Shown piece by piece: positions 17,953 through 25,928 of a DNA stretch of 64,000 nucleotides. The translations under genes and the position numbers were made by a program. Within the stretch, counting starts at the first letter, position 1. The number at the start of each line of letters is the position of its first letter. Location: contig NZ_RJUF01000186.1 of the NCBI RefSeq assembly GCF_024343775.1, positions 1 through 64,000 on the forward strand, in the 5' to 3' direction. The stretch comes from Lacihabitans soyangensis (GTDB taxonomy: Bacteria; Bacteroidota; Bacteroidia; Cytophagales; Spirosomataceae). Below the pieces are notes generated by a model. The model had not been told where the DNA came from and did no database searches. It worked only from the letters and a program-made list of their open reading frames with translations.

Positions 17953-18891
17953 TTAAAATTCTATTTCCACCCACATTGGTCTGTGATCAGAAACATAATA
18001 TCTGCAATAGCCTTTAAAGCTTCTTGGCCGTTGTTGGTACAATTGGGCGAACAATACATGGTCAAAATCAAATACACCATCGGCTTTTATGGTTCGCTTT
18101 GTATCAGGGAAAAAAAGGACTTGGTCGTATTGGGCATCGGACATTATACTTGAAGCAATTCTGGTTGAATGGTCAGGAATAACAAGACCTCGATTTGTTA
18201 AAGCGTCAAAAATTGGATCACCTGCTTGAGCCATTGGAATATTGAAGTCCCCTAAGGCAAAGTAATAATCTGCAAAACTGTGTTGGCTTTTCTTTTCTAG
18301 GTCGGCATATCTACCTACCGCATAAGCTTCTAGTCCTCTCCTATTCATTTCATCGGCACTTTCACCACCAAAAAATAAATGTGCGTTTATGAAGACAAGT
18401 TTCTTTTCTTTAAACTTAAAGCTGGCCACATAAGGATTACGGTCAAAACCAGTGAATTTTTCTTGGATTCCTGCAATTTTAATATGCCTTAATTGACTAG
18501 GGGGTATGGAAAGTTCACCTACCATTTGAAGCCTTTCGACTTTATTTTCATCAAAGAAGTAAGCGGCTCTTTCTTCATTCCCTCCCACATCATTAAACAT
18601 CAAATCATAAGTTGGCCCTATTAAAGATTCGAGCTGGTGTAAACCTTCAAGATTTTCATGCACTTCTTGTATGGCGATTATGTCAAACCAACTGATTATT
18701 TCAGCAATAATTTTGTAATGGTCGTTGGTTCGTTGCTGTAAACCAAGATTTGCTATATTCCATGTGGCAATAAGAAGTTTATCGGGATGCTTATCAGGAA
18801 TTCTTCTCGTTCCTTTGTGCGTCCGTATAGCATCAATTTCGGTTTGAAGGTCAAAATTAAAAGTATAGTTGGGTTTTTCGAAGGCTACCAT
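17953..18891 (-). CDS. Endonuclease/exonuclease/phosphatase-family hydrolase
   Basis: A 312-residue enzyme of the EEP (DNase I/exonuclease III/phosphatase) family, a metal-dependent phosphodiesterase. The ordered motifs are complete: TWNIANLG near residue 43, IIAIQEVHE near 73 with the metal-binding glutamate, INAHLFFGG near 168, LGDFNIP near 215, and the final SDHRP near 301. No signal peptide is seen, so it should act in the cytoplasm. Substrates in this family range from DNA to phosphoinositides, so the target cannot be read from sequence. It is followed after 12 bases by the membrane patatin gene, an unusual pair. Confidence 0.85.
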   Translation of the reverse strand: MVAFEKPNYTFNFDLQTEIDAIRTHKGTRRIPDKHPDKLLIATWNIANLGLQQRTNDHYKIIAEIISWFDIIAIQEVHENLEGLHQLESLIGPTYDLMFNDVGGNEERAAYFFDENKVERLQMVGELSIPPSQLRHIKIAGIQEKFTGFDRNPYVASFKFKEKKLVFINAHLFFGGESADEMNRRGLEAYAVGRYADLEKKSQHSFADYYFALGDFNIPMAQAGDPIFDALTNRGLVIPDHSTRIASSIMSDAQYDQVLFFPDTKRTIKADGVFDFDHVLFAQLYQQRPRSFKGYCRYYVSDHRPMWVEIEF

Positions 18892-18989
18892 TTTGCTTTT
18901 TAAATAATTAGTTATCTAAAATTCAAAATTAACGTACAAATAATCAATGTTTTAGGGTCATTTTTATTATTCGGTAGGTAGATTTTGCT

Positions 18990-19700
18990 TTACTGTGATG
19001 TTATTTTCTCTTTTACAAAAATATCTCTCAATCCCAAGTCTAACTGAGTTTCGAATTGTTTCAAGTACTCTTCTATTTTTTTGTTTTGATATGGGGTGTG
19101 GACACTTATGTAGTCGGTGTCAATGAATATGATATTGATTTTTGGAAGAGTGGTTTTTCCAAAACGGTCTTTCTCAGAATTGAGTAAATGTTGGGAGGCA
19201 AAGTCGAGACTACCGTCTTCTAAGCGGTATCTGAAAGATACATACCAGTATATGAAGTTTCTGTAATAGTTGGAGATTGCAAACTCGTAATTATGGAAAT
19301 TATCAATCGTGTGTTGGATTTTAAGCAGCTGCTCTTTAGCCTGCGTCTGTCTTTCGTTTCTTTGATTATCCTCAAAAAGATAGCCTTGGTTTATAAATTC
19401 GTTTAAGTCATCACATCTTTTCAGGAGAGCCTCAAAAACCTCTTCTGGTATTGGGTCCTTTTCTATTTTGTATTTGTGTTTTTCGTAAAAAGTTAGATTG
19501 ATGGCTGCTTGACCATAGTTGATCAATTTGATTTGTTTGTTCTTTCCTTTTGCGTATTCTTCGAATTTTTCTTGGTATTTGCTATCGATAAAATGAATAT
19601 TGATCCCGTTCGGAATAAGATTAACCTGATGAATTTTAGGATCGAGTGTAAGTTTGGGTAATTCAGAAAGAATGGATAAAAGTGTAGGTTTGGTTTTCAT
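18990..19700 (-). CDS. Hypothetical protein between the two replicons
   Basis: A 236-residue soluble protein of unknown function. It has an N-terminal mixed alpha/beta part (KIHQVNLIPNGINIHFIDSK), a helical middle with a glutamine/lysine-rich stretch (about 110-140) and a final segment PKINIIFIDTDYISVHTPYQ. It is preceded by a small HTH-like gene on the same strand with a gap of 60 bases; the two may be one transcription unit. The location between the Rep1 and Rep2 regions suggests plasmid maintenance or accessory use, but nothing in the sequence proves that. Confidence 0.55.
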   Translation of the reverse strand: MKTKPTLLSILSELPKLTLDPKIHQVNLIPNGINIHFIDSKYQEKFEEYAKGKNKQIKLINYGQAAINLTFYEKHKYKIEKDPIPEEVFEALLKRCDDLNEFINQGYLFEDNQRNERQTQAKEQLLKIQHTIDNFHNYEFAISNYYRNFIYWYVSFRYRLEDGSLDFASQHLLNSEKDRFGKTTLPKINIIFIDTDYISVHTPYQNKKIEEYLKQFETQLDLGLRDIFVKEKITSQ

Positions 19701-19760
19701 AAATACCTTGAAGGTAAACTGGGGTTAAGGGTTTTGATAAATTATTAAGATTGTCTGGGA

Positions 19761-19979
19761 CTATACCTTCACTTTTTGAACCTCAGCATTCAAAATGTCC
19801 ATAAGTGTTCCAAGTCCTTTTTTTAACCTTATTTGTTCATCAGTAGTGAAAGATTGTACCTGGCCTTTGATTTTGTGGTTTCTAAGCTTCTGGGTGAATC
19901 TTGACTGAGACATTCCCATTATTTGTGTTAGCGGTTTGATGCGAATGAAATTAAAAATTTCAGGATTTAAGTCATTCAT
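19761..19979 (-). CDS. Small HTH-like protein
   Basis: A 72-residue protein starting at the ATG at 19979; an upstream TTG is less likely. The middle, IKPLTQIMGMSQSRFTQKLR, has the spacing of a helix-turn-helix, and the end is helical (RLKKGLGTLMDILNAEVQKV). It resembles small phage- and plasmid-borne DNA-binding proteins of Bacteroidota. It is followed by the unknown gene at 18990-19700. A regulatory role is plausible. Confidence 0.5.
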   Translation of the reverse strand: MNDLNPEIFNFIRIKPLTQIMGMSQSRFTQKLRNHKIKGQVQSFTTDEQIRLKKGLGTLMDILNAEVQKVKV

Positions 19980-20137
19980 GTTGGTTTCAGAATATAGTGT
20001 TTGCAAGTAGTAAATTCAAAATAGGTTGTATATCAAAACTAAATATTTAATTTGTTTTTTAAAAGAGTTTAAAGAATAATATTCTTAGAAAATGTGGTTG
20101 GTACCGCAAAAGAATGATTTTTTTCATCGGGGAGCGG

Positions 20138-20190
20138 CAAAGTTGACAAAATACGTGTTTTGTGTTGTCGGAAAAATGGCCAAAGTTGAC
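20138..20190. repeat. Short direct repeat CAAAGTTGAC
   Basis: CAAAGTTGAC occurs at 20138-20147 and 20181-20190 in the divergent intergenic region between the small HTH gene and the secreted protein gene. It could be an operator for either; two copies only. Confidence 0.3.
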
Positions 20191-20296
20191 GTAGAAATGT
20201 GGCTTGAATATTGTACTTTTTTAACTTAAAGAAATAGTAATCACGGCTTAATGGAGTTATAAGTTTTGTGTTTTAAAATAATCTTAAGACAGCTTT

Positions 20297-20893
20297 ATGA
20301 AGGGAATTTTATTGATTTTCGTTATCGTTTTTAGTTCGATTTGGTGCTTTGGTCGGGAATTGAAACCATTGGCTACTTACGAGGCTTCACTGCAGAGTTA
20401 TTATCAATCGGCTTGGAAGGCTGGAAGGGAAGAATTTAAGGATTTGAATCGGAAACCGTTCTGGGATTATGTGCCTGATGTCGGTTTTGGATGGGGTTTA
20501 CCCATCATTAATTGGAGGTTATCGAATATTTTTCAATATAGGAGAGATCGGTTTTTGATGGATAGGCGGCTAAAGAGCCTTGACATGAAGATGGAGCTTG
20601 AAATGAACCAGCAGCTGCAGGCAATAGGTATAGAATATGAAAAGCTTTTATTGGAACAAGAAAGAATAAAGGTTGCCCAAGAAAAATATACTATTGAAGC
20701 TGCGATTTATGCGATTGGGGTAGAGTGCTGTGAAAAAAGAGAATGTACACCCGAACAGTGTAGAAAGAAGGATTTAGAACGATTTGAGGCTTCAGAGCGA
20801 ATTCGGGTGATGCGGATTAATTATGACATTATGGTTTTAGAACTTGAAAAAATGGCTCATTTTGGGATGAAAAATGTACTTTTAAAGAACTAA
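20297..20893 (+). CDS. Secreted coiled-coil protein of unknown function
   Basis: A 198-residue exported protein. Residues 1-20 form a signal peptide (hydrophobic core LLIFVIVFSSIWCFG). A tryptophan/proline-rich part follows (FWDYVPDVGFGWGLPIINWR, about 52-75), then a long amphipathic helix or coiled coil from about 80 to 190, interrupted by a cysteine cluster CCEKRECTPEQC near 152-163. The helix pair recalls hairpins of efflux or periplasmic adaptor proteins, but length and order do not fit TolC. It stands alone before origin 2 and is followed by a hairpin at 20974. No function assigned. Confidence 0.6.
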   Translation: MKGILLIFVIVFSSIWCFGRELKPLATYEASLQSYYQSAWKAGREEFKDLNRKPFWDYVPDVGFGWGLPIINWRLSNIFQYRRDRFLMDRRLKSLDMKMELEMNQQLQAIGIEYEKLLLEQERIKVAQEKYTIEAAIYAIGVECCEKRECTPEQCRKKDLERFEASERIRVMRINYDIMVLELEKMAHFGMKNVLLKN

Positions 20894-20911
20894 AAGATTA
20901 CTATCAATGCG

Positions 20912-21490
20912 ATATTGCGACAAATTGTATGAAATTTTGGGGGCCGCAAAATCTCTTTTATTCCTACGTGCTCAAAACGCTTCGCGTTTTATTAAGATAT
21001 TCATTCCGAAAATATTCCGAAGTGGTGGTTTTCCACATATACACCTAAACATCAATAATTTTTAATTATTTAAGAATTTGAGTGATTTGTGCAGCCTGTT
21101 TACCTTCATAGTAATCTGGTTTTTAGGCTATTATTTCACTTAAAGTTTCTTTAATACGACACCTTGTAAGAGAATCTACGACATAATGTATGGAATAAGT
21201 TGCTCTATTGCGACAGATGTGGTTTTTTATTGTGACATAAAGTCAAAATTAAAGCGGATTTTTTGAACCAAATATTATATTAAGAAATGCTAGTTTTTGA
21301 CTTGTTTTTTTTGTCATTTCTTTTGAAACAGTGCTTTTGTATTGCTGAAACAGAATGCCTAATATTTTGCGACAAATTGTATCAATGTTTTCAGGTATTT
21401 TTTCTAACTAAAAATGGTGAGGAAGTTACTTTTTTGGGTGACAAAATGATTGATTTGTTCAAGAAAGTAGAGTTATTACGACAGAAGGTA
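20912..21490. repeat. Degenerate iteron cluster of origin 2
   Basis: Copies of a word like TATTGCGACAnATTGTAT are spread through the stretch before the second initiator. The cores (yGACA) lie at 20918, 21157, 21179, 21211, 21233, 21370, 21439 and 21479. The copies at 20918 and 21370 share GCGACAAATTGTAT exactly. Spacings of 22 bases (21157 to 21179, and 21211 to 21233) equal the helical phasing of origin 1, while the sequence differs entirely. A 71-codon open frame at 21287-21502 overlaps the array and is probably not a gene. I infer that this is the origin bound by Rep2. Confidence 0.65.
20974..20990 (+). terminator. Short perfect hairpin
   Basis: AAAACGC-TTC-GCGTTTT, a 7-bp stem with a 3-nt loop, 81 bases after the stop of the secreted coiled-coil gene. 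The T-run is part of the stem, so it is a modest terminator candidate. Confidence 0.4.
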
Positions 21491-21630
21491 AGAATGAACT
21501 AAGTTTTTTGGTAAAAAATTTTGATAAAATTGTATTTACTACTTATTTATCCCAGACAATTTGCGGGATATTGATTTAAATCAATTGATCTAACAGACTT
21601 TTAAAAATAGAAACTATACCAATAAACCTT

Positions 21631-22689
21631 ATGACTCGAATCTTACCTAATGATGAATCAAATGTAAAAATTACGACTAGAGAACATAACTTTAATTTAA
21701 TTAAATCGCTTGGAAGGCCAGCCCATAATTTCCGCTCGAAGCCCAACTATTTTATTAAAAAGGAGAACTGCTTTCAAGCTAATATCATTACCCTCAGCTA
21801 TCAGGAATTTAGTTTGTTGGAGAGAAAGGTATGGCTTTACTGCATTAATCAGATTGAGCGGGATCCTATTGTTAATAACCTGAATCAGGTTTTTGAAATT
21901 CCGGTGAAAGAATTGAACTGTAATTATTCTCGCCTACAAGGACTGTGTGACACCATTACGAGTAAGAAGATAAATAGTCCGGACAAGGAAGGGTTTGGAA
22001 TTATTGTTCCTTTTCCTGAAGCAAGGTACTATAAAAGAAAAGGGGTTGCGTACATCAGTTTGACCATGCTCTCAACGGTTATTCCCTACTTTATTGATTT
22101 AAAGAATAAGTATACCAAGTTTAATTTGGATGTAGTTCTGAGTTTGAAAACGGTGTATTCCCAAAGAATTTTTGAGATTGTAATGATGCATACCAACGGT
22201 CAGAGAAAGAATGCTTTTGAATACCAAATTCATGAGCTGCAACAGACTCTAGGATGCAACTATGATAATTATGCCGATTTTAAAAGAAGAGTACTGGATC
22301 CTGCAAAACAAGAAATTAAAGAAAAGACAGGATATGAAATTGAATATTATGAGACTGGAAAACTTGGAAGGAAGGTTTCAGAGATTCAATTTATGATATT
22401 TAGGAAGGGAAGAATGAATGTCGATAAAATTAAGGATGAGATTTATGCGTACTCCGTTCATGACGAAAAGGGTATCGTGGCCTACTGTCATGAGGTTTTG
22501 AGTATATATGAGTTCGGAAAAATGCAAAGGAAGAAAATAATGAATGATATGAAGATGATAAGGAAGTTTCTTTTGATTCATACCAGGATTATGGAGGGCG
22601 AAATAAAAATAAAAATCAGTGCCACAGCGTATATGGCTCAAAGTCTGGGTTTTGGGGAGAATAGAGGGTTTTTGAGGAATAGAATTTAA
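21631..22689 (+). CDS. Plasmid replication initiator Rep2, Rep_3 family
   Basis: A 352-residue initiator of the Rep_3 family, distinct from Rep1. Winged-helix landmarks are ITLSYQEFSLLERKVWLYCI near 51-70, VAYISLTMLSTVIPYFIDL, LDVVLSLKTVYSQRIFEIV near 165-185, and FKRRVLDPAKQEIKEKTGY. Rep1 shows the equivalent LYPFFKSW and VPAMEEINDKTD at the same places. The C-terminal 90 residues are basic. It lies 140 bases after the degenerate iterons. Two such genes with two unlike iteron sets in one molecule imply a cointegrate plasmid in which one replicon may be silent. Confidence 0.88.
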   Translation: MTRILPNDESNVKITTREHNFNLIKSLGRPAHNFRSKPNYFIKKENCFQANIITLSYQEFSLLERKVWLYCINQIERDPIVNNLNQVFEIPVKELNCNYSRLQGLCDTITSKKINSPDKEGFGIIVPFPEARYYKRKGVAYISLTMLSTVIPYFIDLKNKYTKFNLDVVLSLKTVYSQRIFEIVMMHTNGQRKNAFEYQIHELQQTLGCNYDNYADFKRRVLDPAKQEIKEKTGYEIEYYETGKLGRKVSEIQFMIFRKGRMNVDKIKDEIYAYSVHDEKGIVAYCHEVLSIYEFGKMQRKKIMNDMKMIRKFLLIHTRIMEGEIKIKISATAYMAQSLGFGENRGFLRNRI

Positions 22690-22762
22690 ATTATGAGGGG
22701 TTAAGGTAAATTCTGGTTTTGAATAAGGATGTTCTGGAAATGTAGGCTTGTTGATTCTCTTT

Positions 22763-22940
22763 CGTGCCCTTGCCGGGCGGGCTTACTTTTTTTTTGAAAA
22801 AAAAGTAACAAAAAAAACATTTTCTGAACAATGATCCTCTGAGAAATTTTGGACAAATAAGCCCTCTAAATAATGATTGACTTTGCGGTCCAAAATTTCT
22901 CAACGGACTGTTCAGAAATTATTAGGAACCATAAGTTTTA
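22763..22940. repeat. Covarying hairpin repeat, copy 1
   Basis: A compound element: a short GCCC...GGGC hairpin, an A/T hairpin (ACTTTTTTT...GAAAAAAAAGT, about 22785-22806), then a long stem-loop. The outer stem pairs TTTCTGAACA (22821-22830) with TGTTCAGAAA (22909-22918). The inner stem pairs 15 bases, 22840-22854 with 22888-22902. Between them lie the asymmetric loop strands ATGATCCTC (22831-22839) and ACGGAC (22903-22908). It ends in AGGAACCATAAGT. A second copy at 23981-24146 keeps the loop strands but changes both stems compensatorily. Strand unknown. Confidence 0.8.
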
Positions 22941-22989
22941 CATTTTAAATGCGTAATAAGATTATAATGAAAAGTCTAATAGAGAAAAT

Positions 22990-23385
22990 ATGTCGATACT
23001 TAATATTGTTGCATTAAAGGTTTATTTGTTGCTGCTAATCCAGTTTCAGGAGGCTCGGAGGGTTCAGATTTGTTTTTATGATTCGGAACGGCAACCTATT
23101 GATTTGCGGTATTATTGGATTGACACCAATGACACTGAAAAGGAGTACCCCATGCAAATGATGCAGCACGCAATTGATCAACATCAGGAAATGGTGGTTT
23201 GGAAGAAGTCTGTTCAAATTGTATTTCAGCGGAAAAATGGGGATTTGGGTTACTTTGGGCTGCATGTTAAACAGCCTGGCAGGTTTAATGTCATTATAAA
23301 CGATGGAATTTATGTGAAGTGTAAATCGGATTGTGTGGGTTTTAGGAAGACGGTTTTGCCTGATGTGACGGTTGAGGCCCCCTAA
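22990..23385 (+). CDS. Hypothetical protein with N-terminal hydrophobic segment
   Basis: A 131-residue protein of unknown function. Residues 1-19 are hydrophobic (ILNIVALKVYLLLLI), either a signal peptide or an anchor, and the rest is a beta-rich soluble part with an aromatic cluster (LRYYWIDTNDTEKEYPMQM) and two cysteines near the end (VKCKSDCVGF). The last residues VEAP come from a G/C-rich repeat that overlaps the stop. It lies between the two hairpin repeats together with the secreted nuclease gene, and the two may be one cargo unit. Confidence 0.5.
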   Translation: MSILNIVALKVYLLLLIQFQEARRVQICFYDSERQPIDLRYYWIDTNDTEKEYPMQMMQHAIDQHQEMVVWKKSVQIVFQRKNGDLGYFGLHVKQPGRFNVIINDGIYVKCKSDCVGFRKTVLPDVTVEAP

Positions 23386-23428
23386 CCCCCAAAGGGGGAA
23401 TTGGCCCCCCAAGCCCCCAAAGGGGGAG
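23376..23428. repeat. Two tandem copies of the G/C-rich palindromic repeat
   Basis: CCCCCTAACCCCCAAAGGGG-type units at 23376-23400 and 23405-23428, sharing CCCCCAAAGGGGG. They overlap the end of the preceding gene and separate it from the nuclease gene. Confidence 0.8.
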
Positions 23429-23453
23429 TTATTTAGATTGTATAAATTTGGTT

Positions 23454-23924
23454 ATGGAATATAGAATTTTGGTTTTGGTTTTTTTGGTTGCTCACGTTTG
23501 TTTTGGTCAAGGTGGTCGGGTTGTGGGTGTTAAGGATGGAGATACCATTGAGGTTCTTGTTGATGGAAAGGCTATTGTTGTGAGGTTTGAGCATGTGGAT
23601 TGTCCTGAAATCGGGGGTGGTCAGCCTTATAGTCGTGTGGCCAAGGAGTTTGTGTCTGACCTTTGTTTTGGTAAGGAGGTGAAGTTGGTCTCTAATGGGA
23701 CAAAGGATCGATATGGGCGGTTGATTGCGGTAGTTTTAACTAAGGATGGTGTTAATGTTAATTTGGAATTGGTGAAGAATGGATTGGCCTGGCATTATAA
23801 GCGGTACTCAAGTGATGCGGTTTATGCTGATGCTGAGATTTTGGCAAGGACTAGGAAAGTTAATATTTGGAGATTTGAGGGGGCAGTGGCTCCATGGGAA
23901 TGGGGTAAGAGGAAGAGAATTTAA
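23454..23924 (+). CDS. Secreted thermonuclease-family (SNase) nuclease
   Basis: A 156-residue staphylococcal-nuclease-fold enzyme that would hydrolyse DNA or RNA outside the cytoplasm in a calcium-dependent way, as in the family. A signal peptide (VLVFLVAHVCFGQ) covers about residues 1-19. Fold landmarks in order: VVGVKDGDTIEVLVDG, then VRFEHVDCPE with the catalytic arginine and aspartate, then DRYGRLIAVV with the second arginine, then VKNGLAWHYKRY and the APWEW end. The ATG at 23454 is favoured over a TTG six bases upstream. SNases are frequent on plasmids and integrating elements of Bacteroidota. It sits just ahead of the second hairpin repeat and the recombinase fusion. Confidence 0.88.
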   Translation: MEYRILVLVFLVAHVCFGQGGRVVGVKDGDTIEVLVDGKAIVVRFEHVDCPEIGGGQPYSRVAKEFVSDLCFGKEVKLVSNGTKDRYGRLIAVVLTKDGVNVNLELVKNGLAWHYKRYSSDAVYADAEILARTRKVNIWRFEGAVAPWEWGKRKRI

Positions 23925-23980
23925 GTAAAATATGGTTTGATGAGGTGCTGAGATAAATCTTTGTTTTTATATGCTTAGTG

Positions 23981-24146
23981 TTGCCCTCGCCGGGCAGGCC
24001 CTACTTTTTTTTGAAAAAAAAGTAGGCAAAAAAACACTTCTCAAATAATGATCCTCTTGAAAATTTTGAGGTGCCTGTCTGGTAATTTATCATTTAAGAA
24101 CCAAAATTTTCAAACGGACTATTTGAGAAAATAGGGAACCATCAGT
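23981..24146. repeat. Covarying hairpin repeat, copy 2
   Basis: Same architecture as the copy at 22763. The outer stem pairs TTCTCAAATA (24038-24047) with TATTTGAGAA (24120-24129). The inner stem pairs TTGAAAATTTTG (24057-24068) with CAAAATTTTCAA (24102-24113). The loop strands ATGATCCTC (24048-24056) and ACGGAC (24114-24119) are identical to copy 1, as are most of the GCCCT-GCCGGGC and ACTTTTTTT/GAAAAAAAAGT segments, and it ends GGGAACCATCAGT. Both stems differ in sequence from copy 1 yet remain perfectly paired. Confidence 0.8.
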
Positions 24147-24218
24147 ATTTATGAATTTCGTTTACCATAAACCTGTAACAAGACTTAGCATGTATTCAGA
24201 AACCAATTTTAGAAATTT

Positions 24219-25727
24219 ATGGAGAATGAGTTTTTGAGTTTGGGGCAGATTGATAGTTTGTTGGGGTCGGTGAAGCTTACTCGGCATCGTCTGCAGATTT
24301 TGTTTTTGGCAGATGGTGGCCTTCGGGTTAGTGAGATGCTGAATTTGAAATGGGAAAGTTTGGATTTTCGAAATCGCACAGTAGTGGTGGCCACACTTAA
24401 GAAAAAAGAAAAAGGAGTGAAGCGGAGCATTCCGATGTCGAACCGTCTTTATGATTGTTTGGCTCAGTACATCGAAGAAATTAATGGCCGTGGTACAGGT
24501 TTTATTTTTAGTAAAGATGGTGGCCTCTCCCCTATTAGTCGCCAAGCGGTGAACAAAATGCTCAAACAGCTTGAAGGGATGAACCCTGAAGTTGAGGATG
24601 TGCATCCACATAAGCTAAGACACAGTTTTGCTACTAATCTCCGTGCCGCTGGTGCGGAATTAGAAGATATTCGGGATGCTCTTGGCCACTCCCGCCTTGA
24701 AACCTCACTTATTTATGCTCATCAAGACCAGGATAAACTTCGGTCTCTGATTAACCGACATCAAGATATAAAACCCAGTATTGGGGCCAGAATAAAGTCT
24801 TGGTTTTTGCCCAAGAAAAAAAGCCCTAAGGTGTCGGTGCTGGAATATGATGCTAATTATACCGTAGGACGTGAGGCCGAAGTCAAACGAATCGAAAGTG
24901 CTATTGAAAGGCATATCAATGTAGTTATATGCGGTTCTGTGGGTATTGGAAAAACGCACCTTCTAAATGCAATTAAGTTTAAGAAGACTGTTTTGGAGAT
25001 AGACGATCTGAAAGATTTTCGGAAGTCATTGCTCAATATTTTGCTTTTTCTTTTTAATGGAGACAAAGAGGCTGCGGCCAAAAGGCTTTTTGATAAAAAT
25101 GAACGTGACGACCTCCATAAAACCATTAATAAGGATAGTTTGAATAGTTTATGTGACTTGTTGATGCAAATTACTGTACCCAAAGAATACGTTCTTCGGA
25201 TTGCTGATATCGATACGATTACACCCAGTGTGGTTAGGGCCGTGGAAAAGCTAAAGAATCATTTTGTGATTATTACTACCGTTAGGGAGATTAAAATGAA
25301 CACTTTTTTTATTTATGATTTTGAGCGGATTACGCTTGAGCCCTTACCTCGTGTTGAAGGCATTCGGCTTTTTCACCGACTTTGCAACCAGCTGCAGTTT
25401 GAGAGTATGGAGCATGCCCGGAATAAGGTTTGGGATATTGCTCAAGGTAACCCGAAAATGATTGTGGAGCTATGCACCCGTCTTTCCAAAGAGGAATTCT
25501 TGGATACGGATGTGGTCTCTGAGATTTGTGATAATTATATTGGTCGGGAAACCCGAGAATTTGATATGAGTATTATCTTGTTTGTACTCCTTGGCGGTGT
25601 AATGGCACTTAAGTACATAGGAAATGAGAGTAATGACCCTGATTTAAGGATGATTGGTGGACTTATGGTGATCGTGATGTTGTTTGCAAGGAGCTTTTTT
25701 AAGATAAGTAAGCGGGTGGGGTTGTAG
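24219..25727 (+). CDS. Tyrosine recombinase fused to ATPase and membrane tail
   Basis: A 502-residue three-part protein. Residues 1-180 are a tyrosine recombinase catalytic domain with a full catalytic set: R36 (GGLRVSEM), H131 and R134 (HPHKLRHSFATN), H157 (LGHSRLETS) and nucleophile Y166 (LIYAH). The N-terminal core-binding domain of XerC/D-type enzymes is missing, and an in-frame TAG lies nine bases before the ATG. Residues about 215-440 are an AAA/STAND-like ATPase: VGREAEVKRI, Walker A GSVGIGKT, Walker-B-like YVLRIADIDT, sensor-like FVIITTVRE, and AQGNPKMIVEL. Residues about 449-495 hold two membrane helices. In XerC-type enzymes the nucleophile cuts and rejoins DNA; membrane tethering and ATP control here are inferred. 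I know no named family with this order of parts. Its last 160 codons recur as a relic at 27239. Confidence 0.85.
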   Translation: MENEFLSLGQIDSLLGSVKLTRHRLQILFLADGGLRVSEMLNLKWESLDFRNRTVVVATLKKKEKGVKRSIPMSNRLYDCLAQYIEEINGRGTGFIFSKDGGLSPISRQAVNKMLKQLEGMNPEVEDVHPHKLRHSFATNLRAAGAELEDIRDALGHSRLETSLIYAHQDQDKLRSLINRHQDIKPSIGARIKSWFLPKKKSPKVSVLEYDANYTVGREAEVKRIESAIERHINVVICGSVGIGKTHLLNAIKFKKTVLEIDDLKDFRKSLLNILLFLFNGDKEAAAKRLFDKNERDDLHKTINKDSLNSLCDLLMQITVPKEYVLRIADIDTITPSVVRAVEKLKNHFVIITTVREIKMNTFFIYDFERITLEPLPRVEGIRLFHRLCNQLQFESMEHARNKVWDIAQGNPKMIVELCTRLSKEEFLDTDVVSEICDNYIGRETREFDMSIILFVLLGGVMALKYIGNESNDPDLRMIGGLMVIVMLFARSFFKISKRVGL

Positions 25728-25750
25728 CCCCCTAGCCCCTTGTGGGGGAA
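25727..25750. repeat. G/C-rich palindromic repeat after the recombinase
   Basis: CCCCCTAGCCCCTTGTGGGG, starting two bases after the recombinase stop codon begins. A similar unit follows the relic of the second recombinase at 27715-27743. Confidence 0.65.
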
Positions 25751-25928
25751 TTGCTCTTGGCCGAAACGTCGGATTGCCCCAATGGTAGAAGTGTCTTTCT
25801 ATTTCCATTACCTTGTTCTTTCTTGGTGGCTTTATGATGAATTTTGGAGTTGTAGATTTCGTGTTTTAGGGCTATTAGTTTGCTTAAAGTTTTGAGTTGA
25901 CTCAGGGGAAGAATCAATTTTATACCAA

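Noticed and set aside
15742-18891. CBASS system
   Set aside because: There is a patatin but no cyclase or sensor gene adjacent; the pair is reported separately.
21287-21502. 71-codon open frame before Rep2
   Set aside because: It overlaps several iteron-like words and is cysteine/phenylalanine-rich from A/T bias; the origin role is more likely.
25732-25917. 61-codon minus-strand frame after the recombinase
   Set aside because: It ends in the G/C-rich repeat and resembles common repeat-derived short frames; no independent support.
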